Of a stretch of 64,000 nt of DNA, positions 34,304 to 43,600 are shown in pieces (the stretch's first letter is position 1; each line of letters starts with the position of its first letter). The position numbers were made by a program, and so were the translations under genes. The notes beneath the pieces are model-generated. The model was not told the DNA's origin. It searched no databases and was given only the letters and a program-made list of their open reading frames with translations. Source of the stretch: Brevibacillus agri (GTDB lineage: Bacteria; Bacillota; Bacilli; Brevibacillales; Brevibacillaceae); NCBI RefSeq assembly GCF_004117055.1, contig NZ_CP026363.1, forward strand, positions 1,279,001 through 1,343,000, given 5' to 3'.

Positions 34304-35029
34304 TTACGGAACAGGGGTGAAGACGCCCTGGTCAAATTGGTAGACCACAAGCTTGGTTGCGGTCTTGCCGGGGAGGGGGATTCCACTGTCCGGGTCAAGC
34401 TCTTGCTCTGTCGTCCAGTAGTATAGCTGCGGGATCTCTCCGCTTATAATCTGGTAGCTGCCGAGCGTCTGGAAAAGCTGACCGCCGGGAACGGAGGAGG
34501 TTTGCTTCAACAGTCCGCTCCAGGCTTCCACCAGCTTGCCTTTTTCCAAGTACCAGAGGTGAGCTTCGTAGACGCTCAGTCCGGTTCCTCCCGTATGGTC
34601 AACCGTTTCAAGCAGACGCGTTCCTGTCAGCTCGATGCGGCTGTCCAAATAATACGGGTCGAGCTCGGGATGGTTTACCTCCTGTGCATAATCCCAGCGT
34701 TCCGGTTGCAGCTGCGGGACGTTCCACCGCTTTTCTGCGATGAGCGAATACGTGCGGTCTGGCTTTTGATCGAGGACGTAAAACGTGCCGATATGTACGC
34801 TTGCATTTTGCTTGGCAATAATCTCCAAATCAGCGTCTTCATCCAGATTGACCAGTTCAAAATCAACGTGAGGCAGGTCAACAGGATCATGGGCACTTGC
34901 ATTGATCCAGTTGATGACCTGCTCAGGTGTGGGGGAGACGGAAGCGGGCGACAAGGGAGCGGCAGCGTGGACCAGGCAGGGAAGAGCCAGTCCGGTGAAA
35001 GTGAAAAACAGCAGGCGGCGAACCAACAA
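34304..35029 (-). CDS. Secreted protein of unknown function
   Basis: I do not recognise this family. From TTG at 35029 the product has 241 residues and a signal peptide (LVRRLLFFTFTGLALPCLVHA, cleavage near HAAAP). The mature part is acidic and aromatic-rich (VDFELVNLDEDADLEIIAKQ, FYVLDQKPDRTYSLIAE, LYYWTTEQELDPDSG). AAAGGAG lies ten bases upstream of this TTG, which is why it is preferred to the in-frame start at 35101. The residue pattern around NLDEDADLE resembles secreted proteins that read out a stored quantity, but no function should be assigned. Confidence 0.65.
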   Translation of the reverse strand: MLVRRLLFFTFTGLALPCLVHAAAPLSPASVSPTPEQVINWINASAHDPVDLPHVDFELVNLDEDADLEIIAKQNASVHIGTFYVLDQKPDRTYSLIAEKRWNVPQLQPERWDYAQEVNHPELDPYYLDSRIELTGTRLLETVDHTGGTGLSVYEAHLWYLEKGKLVEAWSGLLKQTSSVPGGQLFQTLGSYQIISGEIPQLYYWTTEQELDPDSGIPLPGKTATKLVVYQFDQGVFTPVP

Positions 35030-35198
35030 GGGTAACAAGCTCCTTTCGGCGGATGGTTGGAAAGAACAGGGATCTAGTAGAAAGACGCAGGCAGAGCGCA
35101 AAAGTTACCGGCAAGTACCGTAAATTTCAACCACGCACCGCTCTGTCTTTTGTTACAATAAAAAGCAAACACATGATCGTGGAGAAAGGATGGGAGTC

Positions 35199-36440
35199 AT
35201 GCGCATTTTACATACGGCCGACTGGCATTTCGGGCGGCAGCTCGAAGGCCGCGACCGCCGGGCGGAGCAGACGGCATTTGTGGACGAGCTCTGCCGGATC
35301 GCGGAAGAGCGGGAAGTCGATTTGGTGCTGGTGGCAGGAGATGTGTACGATTCGGTAAACCCGCCAGCGTGGGCGGAGGAGCTTTTTTACGAGGCGCTGG
35401 AGCGCTTGTCTGCGGAAGGCCGCCGGGGGGTTATCGTGATCGCGGGCAACCACGACCAGCCTGAGCGGGTCAGGGCAGCATCGCCGCTTGCCGCGAAGCA
35501 CGGAATCGTTTTGCTCGGCTTGCCGAAGGAAGCGCCTTTGATCGCACAGTCACCGTCCCCGGACCGGGTACAGGTCGTCCAGGGAGGCCCTTCCTGGCTG
35601 GAGCTGAAGGTGCCGGGCTGTGAGCATCATGCGGTGGTGCTCGCGTTGCCGTACCCTTCCGAGTCGCGGCTGAAGGAGCTGCTCAGCGAGAGCTTTACGC
35701 AGGAGCAGATGCAGCTCGCCTTTTCAGAGCGGATCGCTCGGTTGTTTGCCGATTTGTCCGTCCATTTTCGCGAGGACACTGTGAATCTGGTCACGAGCCA
35801 CTTGTTTGTGATGGGGGGCATGGAGACGGATTCGGAGCGGCCGATTCAAATTGGCGGCGCTTTGACGGTGTCTCCGCAAGCTTTTCCGAAAAACGCCGAC
35901 TACGTGGCGCTCGGCCACCTGCATCGCCTGCAAAAGCTCAGCGACAAGCCGCTCGTGCGCTACAGCGGCTCGCCGCTCTCGTACAGCTTTTCCGAGGCGG
36001 GGCAGAGCAAGGCGGTGGTGTTGGTCGAGGTGGAGCCTGGGCAGGACGTGCGGGAGGAAATCATTTATTTGACGAGCGGCCGTCCGTTGGCGCGCTGGAA
36101 GGCGACAGAAGGAATCGCCCAGGTCGAGCGCTGGCTTGCCGAAGGACGGGACGCAGGCTCCTGGATCGACCTGGAACTGCACGTGACAGACGTGATCGAC
36201 CCGGCGGAGTTTCAGCGTGTACGGAAGCTCTCGGACGACTTTTTGAAAATCCAGCGCGTCGTCATTCGCGAAGAGCGCGACGAGGAAGAGGCGCAGCGGG
36301 TGGAATTGACGGAGCTGACATCGGATCAGTTGTTTCGGCGTTTTTATGAGCGCAAAAAGGGAGCGGCGCCGGATGAGCGGCTCGTTGCCTTGTTCCAGCG
36401 GCTGCTGGCGGAAACCGGGGGAGAGGGGGAAGAAGCGTGA
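35199..36440 (+). CDS. sbcD: Nuclease SbcD
   Basis: The 413-residue Mre11-type nuclease has the phosphoesterase motifs HTADWHFGR (residue 5 on), VAGDVYD, GNHDQPERV and ALGHLH. With SbcC it trims double-strand ends and cuts hairpins in an ATP- and Mn-dependent way. ATG 35199 is favoured over 35190 because of the spacing to GGAGAAAGG. TGTTACAAT (35151-35159) is an extended -10 candidate upstream. The end overlaps sbcC by four bases. Confidence 0.95.
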   Translation: MRILHTADWHFGRQLEGRDRRAEQTAFVDELCRIAEEREVDLVLVAGDVYDSVNPPAWAEELFYEALERLSAEGRRGVIVIAGNHDQPERVRAASPLAAKHGIVLLGLPKEAPLIAQSPSPDRVQVVQGGPSWLELKVPGCEHHAVVLALPYPSESRLKELLSESFTQEQMQLAFSERIARLFADLSVHFREDTVNLVTSHLFVMGGMETDSERPIQIGGALTVSPQAFPKNADYVALGHLHRLQKLSDKPLVRYSGSPLSYSFSEAGQSKAVVLVEVEPGQDVREEIIYLTSGRPLARWKATEGIAQVERWLAEGRDAGSWIDLELHVTDVIDPAEFQRVRKLSDDFLKIQRVVIREERDEEEAQRVELTELTSDQLFRRFYERKKGAAPDERLVALFQRLLAETGGEGEEA

Positions 36441-39400
36441 GGCCGATTCGATTGAAGCTGGCAGGGATGCACAGCTATCGGGAAATGCAAGAGGTTGACT
36501 TCGAAATTTTGTGCCAGGCGGGACTGTTTGGCATTTTCGGACCGACGGGCAGCGGCAAATCGACGATACTGGATGCGATCACGCTGGCGCTGTACGGACA
36601 GGTCGTCCGGCTCGGCGGCGGGAACCATCCCAAGGAAGTGCTGAATCAACTGGAGCGGCGCGTCTTCGTCTCCTTTACGTTTGAGCTGGGCACAGGTAAT
36701 GAGCGCAAGCGATATACGATTGAACGGGAATTTGGTCTGGATAAAAAAGGGAACAAACGCCAACCCGAGGTGCGACTGATTCAGTCCGGCGCGTTGAGCG
36801 GAGAGCCGGATGTCGTGCTGGAATCGAAGGCGACGGCAGCTACTGCGGCGGTCGAGGAACTGATTGGCCTGACTTTGCAAGATTTTACCCGCGCGGTTGT
36901 TTTGCCGCAGGGGCAGTTTTCCCGCTTTTTGACGCTCAAAGGCAGCGAGCGCAACGAGATGCTGCAGCGGATGTTCCGGCTGCACATCTACGGGGAAAAG
37001 CTGAGCGAGCGCGTGCGGCACGCTCTCGACCAGGCAAAGGAGCAGATGCACCGTCTGCAGCTCGAGACGGCGGCGTTGGGAGAAGCGGGGCCGGAAGCGC
37101 TGGAGCAGGCGCGACAGACTTTTGAGGAAGCAGCGCAAATGGAGCGGTCGTTCACGGAGCAAAAGCAGGAGCTGGCCGGAAAGCTCAAGGAACTGGAGCA
37201 GCTCGCCCAGTGGCAAGGGGAGCTTGCCCAAGTCCAGCAGCAGTTGCAGCAGCAGGCAGCGAAGGAGGCGGAAATCGCTCTGCTCACGGCAAACATCCGC
37301 GAGTGGGAGGCGAGCATTCGCCTGTGGCCGCTGGTGCAGCAGTACGAGCGGCTCGATCAGGAATGGAGCGTGACCGGGCAGGCGCTGGAGCAAAGCCGGG
37401 AACAGCAGGGGACAGCACGGCTTGCCCTGGAAGCGGCAGAAGCCGAGTACGCGCGGGCGCAGGCGGAGCTGGCCGCGCAGGAGCCGCAACTGATCCAGCA
37501 AAAAGGCAGGCTGGTTCAGGCCCAGGAATGGGAAGCAGAGCTGAAAGCGATTCGCGAAGAGCAGTCTGTGCTGGAGCGCGAATGGCAGGAAGTATCGCTT
37601 GGCCTGGCGCAGACAAAGGCGCAGCTTGAGCGGGACGAAGCCGCTCTGCAAAAGTGGGAGCAGGAGTGGAACAAGCTTGCGGAAGAAAGCAGGCAGGCGA
37701 TGGTGGCTCCGGAGTGGCGAGAGCGCGTCGCGCGGGCGCGGGAAGCGAAGCAGCAGTGGGAGCGGGAAGAAAAGAAGCTGCGCGAGCTGGAAGCGGAGCA
37801 GGCAACGGCCGTGTCTCGCCTGCAGGCGGCGACGGATAGAGCCAGTGTGGACACACGCGATTGGGAACAGTCCGCAAACCGGCTGGCCGAGCTCAAAGAA
37901 CGGCTGGCAAAAGCGGTGGACAAACCGCTCATGAGCGACGAGGAATGGGAGCGGTCGCGCAATGTGCTGGCGGAAATGAAGCAGGTAGGCCGCCAATGGC
38001 GCGAAGGCTTGACGGCGATCGCGAGCTGGCAGGAAAAGTGGCAGCAGATCGAGCAGGAGCGGCAGCAAGCGGCGAAGCGTTACCAGGAGCTGGCTGAGAC
38101 GGTTCAGGCGTGCGAAGCCGAGGCTCTTGCGCGGCTTGCCGAACGTGAAGGGCTGCGCCAGGAGTGGGAGCGCTGGCAGCAGGAAAACATGGCCCGCTAC
38201 TTGCGCGAGCGGCTGGAAGAAGGCAAGGAATGCCCGGTGTGCGGCTCGCTGCATCATCCGCTGGACGGCCAGGGTCATCCGGCAGACGGCGAAGCAAAAG
38301 CGGCGGGTGACGACCTGCGCGCCCGGATCAAAGCGTCCGAAGAAGCCGTGAAGGCAGCCGAGCAAAAGACAGCGCAGGCGAAAGAAGCGTGGGTGACGGC
38401 CAGGGGGACACTGGCTGCTGCCGAAGAGAGAGCAGCCGCGGCGCAGGCCGAGTACAAAGAGCTGGAAGCGCGGCTGGCCGCCGTCAAGGCGGAGTGTCAC
38501 GGACATGGGCAGCCTTGGCTGGTAGAGACGTTTGAAGAGCTGATTGCCGTCTACCAGCGCGAGGAAAAGGAGCTGGCGGCCAAGCACGCCGAGCGGGAGC
38601 AGGCCAGGGAAGAACGGGAGCGCCTGCAAAAGCAGTTGGAAGTGCTGCGCGAGGAAGAAGCCGAGAAGAAGCGGTTGATGGAAAAAAGCGGCCTGCTGCT
38701 CGAACATGCGCAAAAGGCACTGGATGAGAGCATTGCCCGCGTTGCCGTTGCTGTGGCAGCGGCGAAGCAGTCTGGCGAAGAGCTGGATGCGGTGCGCCAA
38801 GAGATGTTGATCGAGGAAATTGAACAGCGCTACGAGGAAATCGGCCGCCTGGACCGGAAGCTGGCAGAGCTAGAGCGCATGCGCGCCGAGCAGGAAGCTT
38901 TGCGCAGCCAGCTTATGACACAAGTAGAGGCTGCCAAATCGCGAAAAGCCGATTGGAAATCGCGTGAATCCGCTCTCGGGGAAAAGCTGGCCGACCGAAA
39001 ACGGATGTGGGAGCAAAAGCATGCCCAGTGGCTGGAGCGGACCGGCGGCATTCCTGCGCAGGAGGGGCTGGCTCAGATAGAACAGACGCTAGACTCGCTG
39101 CGCCAGTCGCTGACAAAGGCCGAGGCGAAGCGCAAGGCAGCCGCAGAGGCGAGACAGGCAGTCCAAAACGATTTGGTCAAGCATTCGGAGACGCTGGCCG
39201 TTTTGACCAGACAGCGCACAGAGGCGCATGAGGCTTTGTATCAGGGGCTGCAGGAGACGGGCTTTGCCGCCTTGGAGCAAGTGCGTGAAAAGTACGCAGA
39301 GCGCGGCAAGCTGCCTCAGGCGAAGGAGCAGGTCGAGGCGTATGCGCACGTTTTGGGACAGCTTCGCTACGAGGAAGACAGGCTGCTGCAAGCCATCGCA

Positions 39401-40087
39401 GGCCGCACGATCTCGCACGAGGAGCTTGTGAGCGCCAAAGAAGCGTGGGAGACGTGGGAGCAGTCTTTTGCGGAGGCGCAGAAGCAAGTCGCCGTCGCCA
39501 AAGAGCACGTCGAGCGCATGGAGAAAAACCATAGCAGGTGGCAGGAGCTGCATCAGCAAATCGTCGAGTTGCAAGACGAGCAGAGCCGCCTGGAAGAATT
39601 GAAAAAGCTGTTCGAAGCGAAGGCGTTCGTCCAGTTTATTGCAGAAGAAAAGCTCGTGTCCATCGCACGGGATGCATCCTATCACCTGAAGCGGATGACC
39701 GCAAATCGCTACGGTCTGGAAATCGGCGACGAGGGCGAATTCGTACTGCGCGATGAAGGCGCGGGCGGGATGCGCCGTCCGGTCAGCACCTTGTCCGGCG
39801 GCGAAACGTTTTTGACCTCGCTTGCGCTTGCGCTCGCCCTGTCGATGGAGATACAGATGCGCGGCGGCCGACTGGAGTTTTTCTTTTTGGACGAAGGCTT
39901 TGGAACGCTCGATCCGGAGCTTCTGGAGGTCGTCATGGACGCGCTGGAGCGGCTGCGGATGGACGATTTTACGATCGGCGTCATCAGTCACGTCCCGGAA
40001 ATCCGCGTGCGCATGCCGCGCCGCCTGGTCGTGACGCCGGCAGAGCCGATGGGCAAAGGCAGCACGCTGCAACTGGAGATGGAGTAG
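36437..40087 (+). CDS. sbcC: ATPase/hook subunit SbcC
   Basis: The 1216-residue Rad50-type SMC protein has Walker A GPTGSGKSTILDA near residue 35 and long coiled coils rich in Glu/Gln/Arg. The zinc hook is CPVCG near residue 598. The ABC signature STLSGGETFLTSLALAL and Walker B FFFLDEGFGTLD lie in the C-terminal ATPase half. The length is within the usual range. GTG start coupled to sbcD. The strong codon bias in the coiled coils gives very long reverse-strand shadow frames. Confidence 0.95.
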   Translation: MRPIRLKLAGMHSYREMQEVDFEILCQAGLFGIFGPTGSGKSTILDAITLALYGQVVRLGGGNHPKEVLNQLERRVFVSFTFELGTGNERKRYTIEREFGLDKKGNKRQPEVRLIQSGALSGEPDVVLESKATAATAAVEELIGLTLQDFTRAVVLPQGQFSRFLTLKGSERNEMLQRMFRLHIYGEKLSERVRHALDQAKEQMHRLQLETAALGEAGPEALEQARQTFEEAAQMERSFTEQKQELAGKLKELEQLAQWQGELAQVQQQLQQQAAKEAEIALLTANIREWEASIRLWPLVQQYERLDQEWSVTGQALEQSREQQGTARLALEAAEAEYARAQAELAAQEPQLIQQKGRLVQAQEWEAELKAIREEQSVLEREWQEVSLGLAQTKAQLERDEAALQKWEQEWNKLAEESRQAMVAPEWRERVARAREAKQQWEREEKKLRELEAEQATAVSRLQAATDRASVDTRDWEQSANRLAELKERLAKAVDKPLMSDEEWERSRNVLAEMKQVGRQWREGLTAIASWQEKWQQIEQERQQAAKRYQELAETVQACEAEALARLAEREGLRQEWERWQQENMARYLRERLEEGKECPVCGSLHHPLDGQGHPADGEAKAAGDDLRARIKASEEAVKAAEQKTAQAKEAWVTARGTLAAAEERAAAAQAEYKELEARLAAVKAECHGHGQPWLVETFEELIAVYQREEKELAAKHAEREQAREERERLQKQLEVLREEEAEKKRLMEKSGLLLEHAQKALDESIARVAVAVAAAKQSGEELDAVRQEMLIEEIEQRYEEIGRLDRKLAELERMRAEQEALRSQLMTQVEAAKSRKADWKSRESALGEKLADRKRMWEQKHAQWLERTGGIPAQEGLAQIEQTLDSLRQSLTKAEAKRKAAAEARQAVQNDLVKHSETLAVLTRQRTEAHEALYQGLQETGFAALEQVREKYAERGKLPQAKEQVEAYAHVLGQLRYEEDRLLQAIAGRTISHEELVSAKEAWETWEQSFAEAQKQVAVAKEHVERMEKNHSRWQELHQQIVELQDEQSRLEELKKLFEAKAFVQFIAEEKLVSIARDASYHLKRMTANRYGLEIGDEGEFVLRDEGAGGMRRPVSTLSGGETFLTSLALALALSMEIQMRGGRLEFFFLDEGFGTLDPELLEVVMDALERLRMDDFTIGVISHVPEIRVRMPRRLVVTPAEPMGKGSTLQLEME

Positions 40088-40102
40088 GGAAGGGGAAAAA
40101 AC

Positions 40103-43100
40103 ATGGCAGTCCAATTCATACTGGGACGGGCAGGCACGGGAAAAACGGAGGCGATTCATCAGCAGATTCAAAAGCGGCTGCGCGATACGCCGCTCGGCTC
40201 CCCGATGATTTTGCTCGTGCCGGAGCAGGCCAGCTTTCAGGAGGAATACGCCCTCGCCAACCTGCCCGGGCTGGGCGGCGTGATAGGGACCCAAGTGCTC
40301 AGCTTCGGCCGGCTGGCTCATCGGTTGCTGCAGGAGCTGGGCGATTTGACGACGGTGGCGGTCGACGATCTCGGGAAGCACATGGTACTGCGCATGCTTC
40401 TGGAGCGGCACAAGGAAGAGCTGCAAGTGTTTGGCCGTTCGGCCATGCAGCCGGGCTTCGCCTCTCAGCTTGGACGTTTGATAAGCGAGTGCAAGTCGTA
40501 CGGCGTCTCTTTTGCCGATTCGGAAAACGTGGACTGGGGCGGAGCCAATCTCAATCAAAAAATCAGCGACCTGCGCCTGATTATGAACGCCTACGAAGGG
40601 TACATGGCAGAAGGGTACTGCGATGCTGACGATATTTTGAACCGGGTCGCTGTCATGGTGCGCGACTCGGCCTACATCAGACAGGCGGAAATTTTCATCG
40701 ACGGCTTTACGGGCTTCACCAACCAGGAGTTGCGGCTGATCGAACAGTTGATGCTGCACGCCAAACAGGTGACGATTGCGCTCACCCTGGACCCGGACGA
40801 GCGCGACGCGTCTGTCGACGAGCTTGGGTTGTTCCACCCGACTTTGCGCACGTACCAGGCGCTGTCGCTGATGGCGCGGGAATCGGGCGTTTCCGTTGCC
40901 AAGCCGCTGCTGTTGACCGAGACGCGCCGTTTTGCCGACAGCCCGTGGCTGCGTCAGCTCGAACAGGTTTATTTTCAATGGGGGGCGCCGCCCGCAGTCG
41001 GCGAGCCTCGTCGCAATGATGAGGTTGCCTTGCTCTCTGCCGTGAACAGGCGGGCTGAGGTAGAGGCCGTCGCGCTGAAAATTCTCGCCCTTGCCCGAGA
41101 GGAAGGCTACCGCTGGCGGGACATGGCAATTTTGCTGCGGGAAATTGGCACCTATGCCGATGAGATTTCCGCCGTTTTTACCGATTACGGCATTCCGCAC
41201 TTCCTGGACCAGAAGCGGACCGTGATGAACCATCCGTTGGTGGAGCTGGTGCGCTCGGCGTTGGAGGTCATCGTCACCAGATGGCGGTATGACGCAGTAT
41301 TTCGCTGTTTGAAGACAGATCTGCTTACGCCAGACCTCGCCCATGAGCGCACGTCCCGCCAGGAGATCGACCGCTTGGAAAACTACGTGCTGGCTCACGG
41401 CGTCTTCGGCTACCAGTGGGCGGAGGAATCGGCCTGGCGTTTTCGCGGGCCGTCCGGTGCCGCCGAGGATGCGGAAGCAGACGAGCTGAGGCGCAAATAC
41501 GCGGCTCCCTTGCTCGCTTTTGAAAAAGAGATGAAGCAGGCGGCAGGCAAAAACGTGCGGGAAATGACGGTGGCGCTGTACAATCTGCTGATCGCCCTGG
41601 ACGTGCCGGGCAAGCTGGAATATTGGCAACGCAAGGCAGAGCAGGAGGGCGACCTCGATGCGGCACAGGTGCACGGCCAGGTGTGGACGGGTCTGGTCGA
41701 GCTGATGGACCAGGTCGTGGAGGTCATGGGCGACGAGAGCATGGAGCTGGCTACGTTTGCCCGCGTGCTCGACAGCGGTCTGGAAACGATTGAGCTTGGG
41801 CTTGTCCCTCCGGCCTTGGATCAGGTGCTGGTCGGGGCGATGGAGCGCTCCCGTCAGCCTGATGTCAAAGCTTTGTTTATTCTCGGGGTGAACGAGGGCA
41901 TCATCCCTCTGCGCCCGAAGGAAGAAGGCATTTTGGACGAGGCGGAGCGCGAGCGGCTGGCGGAGATGGGCCAGGTGCTCGCGCCAAGCGCCAAGCAGAA
42001 GCTGATGGCGGAGCCGTACCTTTTGTACCAGGCGCTGACGCGGCCGTCCGAGCGGCTGATGCTGAGCTGTGCCCTGGCCGATGAGGAAGGCAAGGCGCTG
42101 CTTCCTTCCTCGGTGTTTTCGCGCATCAAGGAGGTGCTGCCAGACATCTCGCACCAGATGTTTTACAACGAGCCGACGGGCGAGGCGGACACAGATGCCT
42201 TTTTGCTCGGACAGCCGAGAAGGGTGTTCCGCCACTTGCTGACCTTGTTGCGCGCGATGAAAAAGACAGGCGAGCTGCCGGTGTTCTGGTGGGAGGTGTA
42301 CGACTGGTTCGTCCGTTCCTCCCCAGAAGCATTGCGGGAAAAATGGCTGCTGTCCGGCTTGCGCTACCGGAATCTCCCGGACGGGCTGGACAGGCAGACG
42401 AGCACGACCTTGTACGGCAAGCAACTGAAAATGAGCGTGTCGCGCCTGGAGCGCTTTCAGGCGTGCCCGTTCTCGCATTTTTCCTCGCACGGGCTGAGGC
42501 TGTCGGAGAGAACGATGTACAAGCTGGAGCGGTTCGATGTGGGCGAGCTGTTCCACGCCTCGCTCAAGCGCGCGGTCGAAAAAATGAACGAGGAACATCT
42601 GGAGTGGAGCAAGCTGACGGAAGACCACAGCATGCAACTGGCGAGCGAGGTAGTGTCCGAGCTGGTGCCGCAGACCAGAAGCAGCATTCTCACGCGAACA
42701 GCGCGCTATCGCTTTTTGGCGGGCAAGCTGATGCGGGCGGTTGGCCGGGCGATCTACGTGCTGGGCGAGCACGCCAAGCGCAGCCGCTTCGCTCCGGTTG
42801 GATTGGAAGTTTCTTTCGGACCAAACTCCGACTTGCCGGGCCTCGTGCTCACCCTCGACAACGGCGTGGAGCTGCAACTGATCGGCCGCATCGACCGGGT
42901 GGACCAGTCGCTGGACAGCGAGGTTCCGTATTTGCGCGTGATCGACTACAAGTCAAGCCCCAAGCAACTGTCGCTGTCAGACGTGTGGAACGGCTTGAAT
43001 TTGCAACTGCTCGTCTACCTGGACGTCGTCGTGGCAAACGCGGAGGAATGGCTGGGCAAAAAAGCCGAGATGGGCGGCGTCTTTTACTATCAGGTGGCCG

Positions 43101-43600
43101 ATCCGTTTGTGACGGCGAAGCGGCTGCTGACGTCCGACGAGGCAGCCAAGGAGCGGGCGAAGCGCCTGCGGATGAAAGGCTTGATGCTCGCCGATCCCGA
43201 GTTGGCGAAAATGATGGACGGGTATGTAGAGCAGGGGCCGTCCGAGCTGGTTCCGTTTGAACTGAAAAAGGACGGGACGCTTTCTTCGCGTTCCTCTGTC
43301 GCTACAGCCGAGCAGTTCCAGACGCTGACGACGTATGTGCGCGACACGGTGAAGCAAATCAGCACGCGCATGACCGAAGGGGAAATCCAGATCAAGCCGT
43401 ATTCCAACGGGACGATGACTGCCTGCGATTACTGTTCGTACAAGCCTGTGTGCCAGTTCGACGGGGAGACAGGCGGCAACGAGCACAGACAGCTTTCCAA
43501 ATGGAACAACAAACAAATCTGGAGCATGCTGGCCGAGCAGCAACTGGCAGGAGAGGGAGGTGCTACCGATGGCGGAGCAACAAGTGCAGGCCAAGCCTGA
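40103..43600 (+). CDS. addB: ATP-dependent helicase/nuclease subunit B
   Basis: This 1165-residue AddB has an N-terminal Walker A (GRAGTGKT), inactive helicase-like domains, and a C-terminal RecB-family nuclease (RVIDYKSS). The iron-sulfur cluster cysteines are ACPFSHF near residue 790 and CDYCSYKPVC near residue 1115. AddAB resects double-strand breaks up to a Chi-type site. In B. subtilis the order is addBA-sbcDC; here sbcDC comes first. The end overlaps addA by 32 bases. Confidence 0.95.
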   Translation: MAVQFILGRAGTGKTEAIHQQIQKRLRDTPLGSPMILLVPEQASFQEEYALANLPGLGGVIGTQVLSFGRLAHRLLQELGDLTTVAVDDLGKHMVLRMLLERHKEELQVFGRSAMQPGFASQLGRLISECKSYGVSFADSENVDWGGANLNQKISDLRLIMNAYEGYMAEGYCDADDILNRVAVMVRDSAYIRQAEIFIDGFTGFTNQELRLIEQLMLHAKQVTIALTLDPDERDASVDELGLFHPTLRTYQALSLMARESGVSVAKPLLLTETRRFADSPWLRQLEQVYFQWGAPPAVGEPRRNDEVALLSAVNRRAEVEAVALKILALAREEGYRWRDMAILLREIGTYADEISAVFTDYGIPHFLDQKRTVMNHPLVELVRSALEVIVTRWRYDAVFRCLKTDLLTPDLAHERTSRQEIDRLENYVLAHGVFGYQWAEESAWRFRGPSGAAEDAEADELRRKYAAPLLAFEKEMKQAAGKNVREMTVALYNLLIALDVPGKLEYWQRKAEQEGDLDAAQVHGQVWTGLVELMDQVVEVMGDESMELATFARVLDSGLETIELGLVPPALDQVLVGAMERSRQPDVKALFILGVNEGIIPLRPKEEGILDEAERERLAEMGQVLAPSAKQKLMAEPYLLYQALTRPSERLMLSCALADEEGKALLPSSVFSRIKEVLPDISHQMFYNEPTGEADTDAFLLGQPRRVFRHLLTLLRAMKKTGELPVFWWEVYDWFVRSSPEALREKWLLSGLRYRNLPDGLDRQTSTTLYGKQLKMSVSRLERFQACPFSHFSSHGLRLSERTMYKLERFDVGELFHASLKRAVEKMNEEHLEWSKLTEDHSMQLASEVVSELVPQTRSSILTRTARYRFLAGKLMRAVGRAIYVLGEHAKRSRFAPVGLEVSFGPNSDLPGLVLTLDNGVELQLIGRIDRVDQSLDSEVPYLRVIDYKSSPKQLSLSDVWNGLNLQLLVYLDVVVANAEEWLGKKAEMGGVFYYQVADPFVTAKRLLTSDEAAKERAKRLRMKGLMLADPELAKMMDGYVEQGPSELVPFELKKDGTLSSRSSVATAEQFQTLTTYVRDTVKQISTRMTEGEIQIKPYSNGTMTACDYCSYKPVCQFDGETGGNEHRQLSKWNNKQIWSMLAEQQLAGEGGATDGGATSAGQA

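Noticed and set aside
36344-38800. 818-codon reverse frame opposite sbcC
   Set aside because: Leu/Phe/Arg-rich mirror of the coiled-coil codons, without domain or start signal.
39089-42877. 1262-codon reverse frame across sbcC/addB
   Set aside because: It is the antisense shadow of strongly biased GC-rich codons. It has no ribosome binding site or recognisable domain, and both forward genes are certain.
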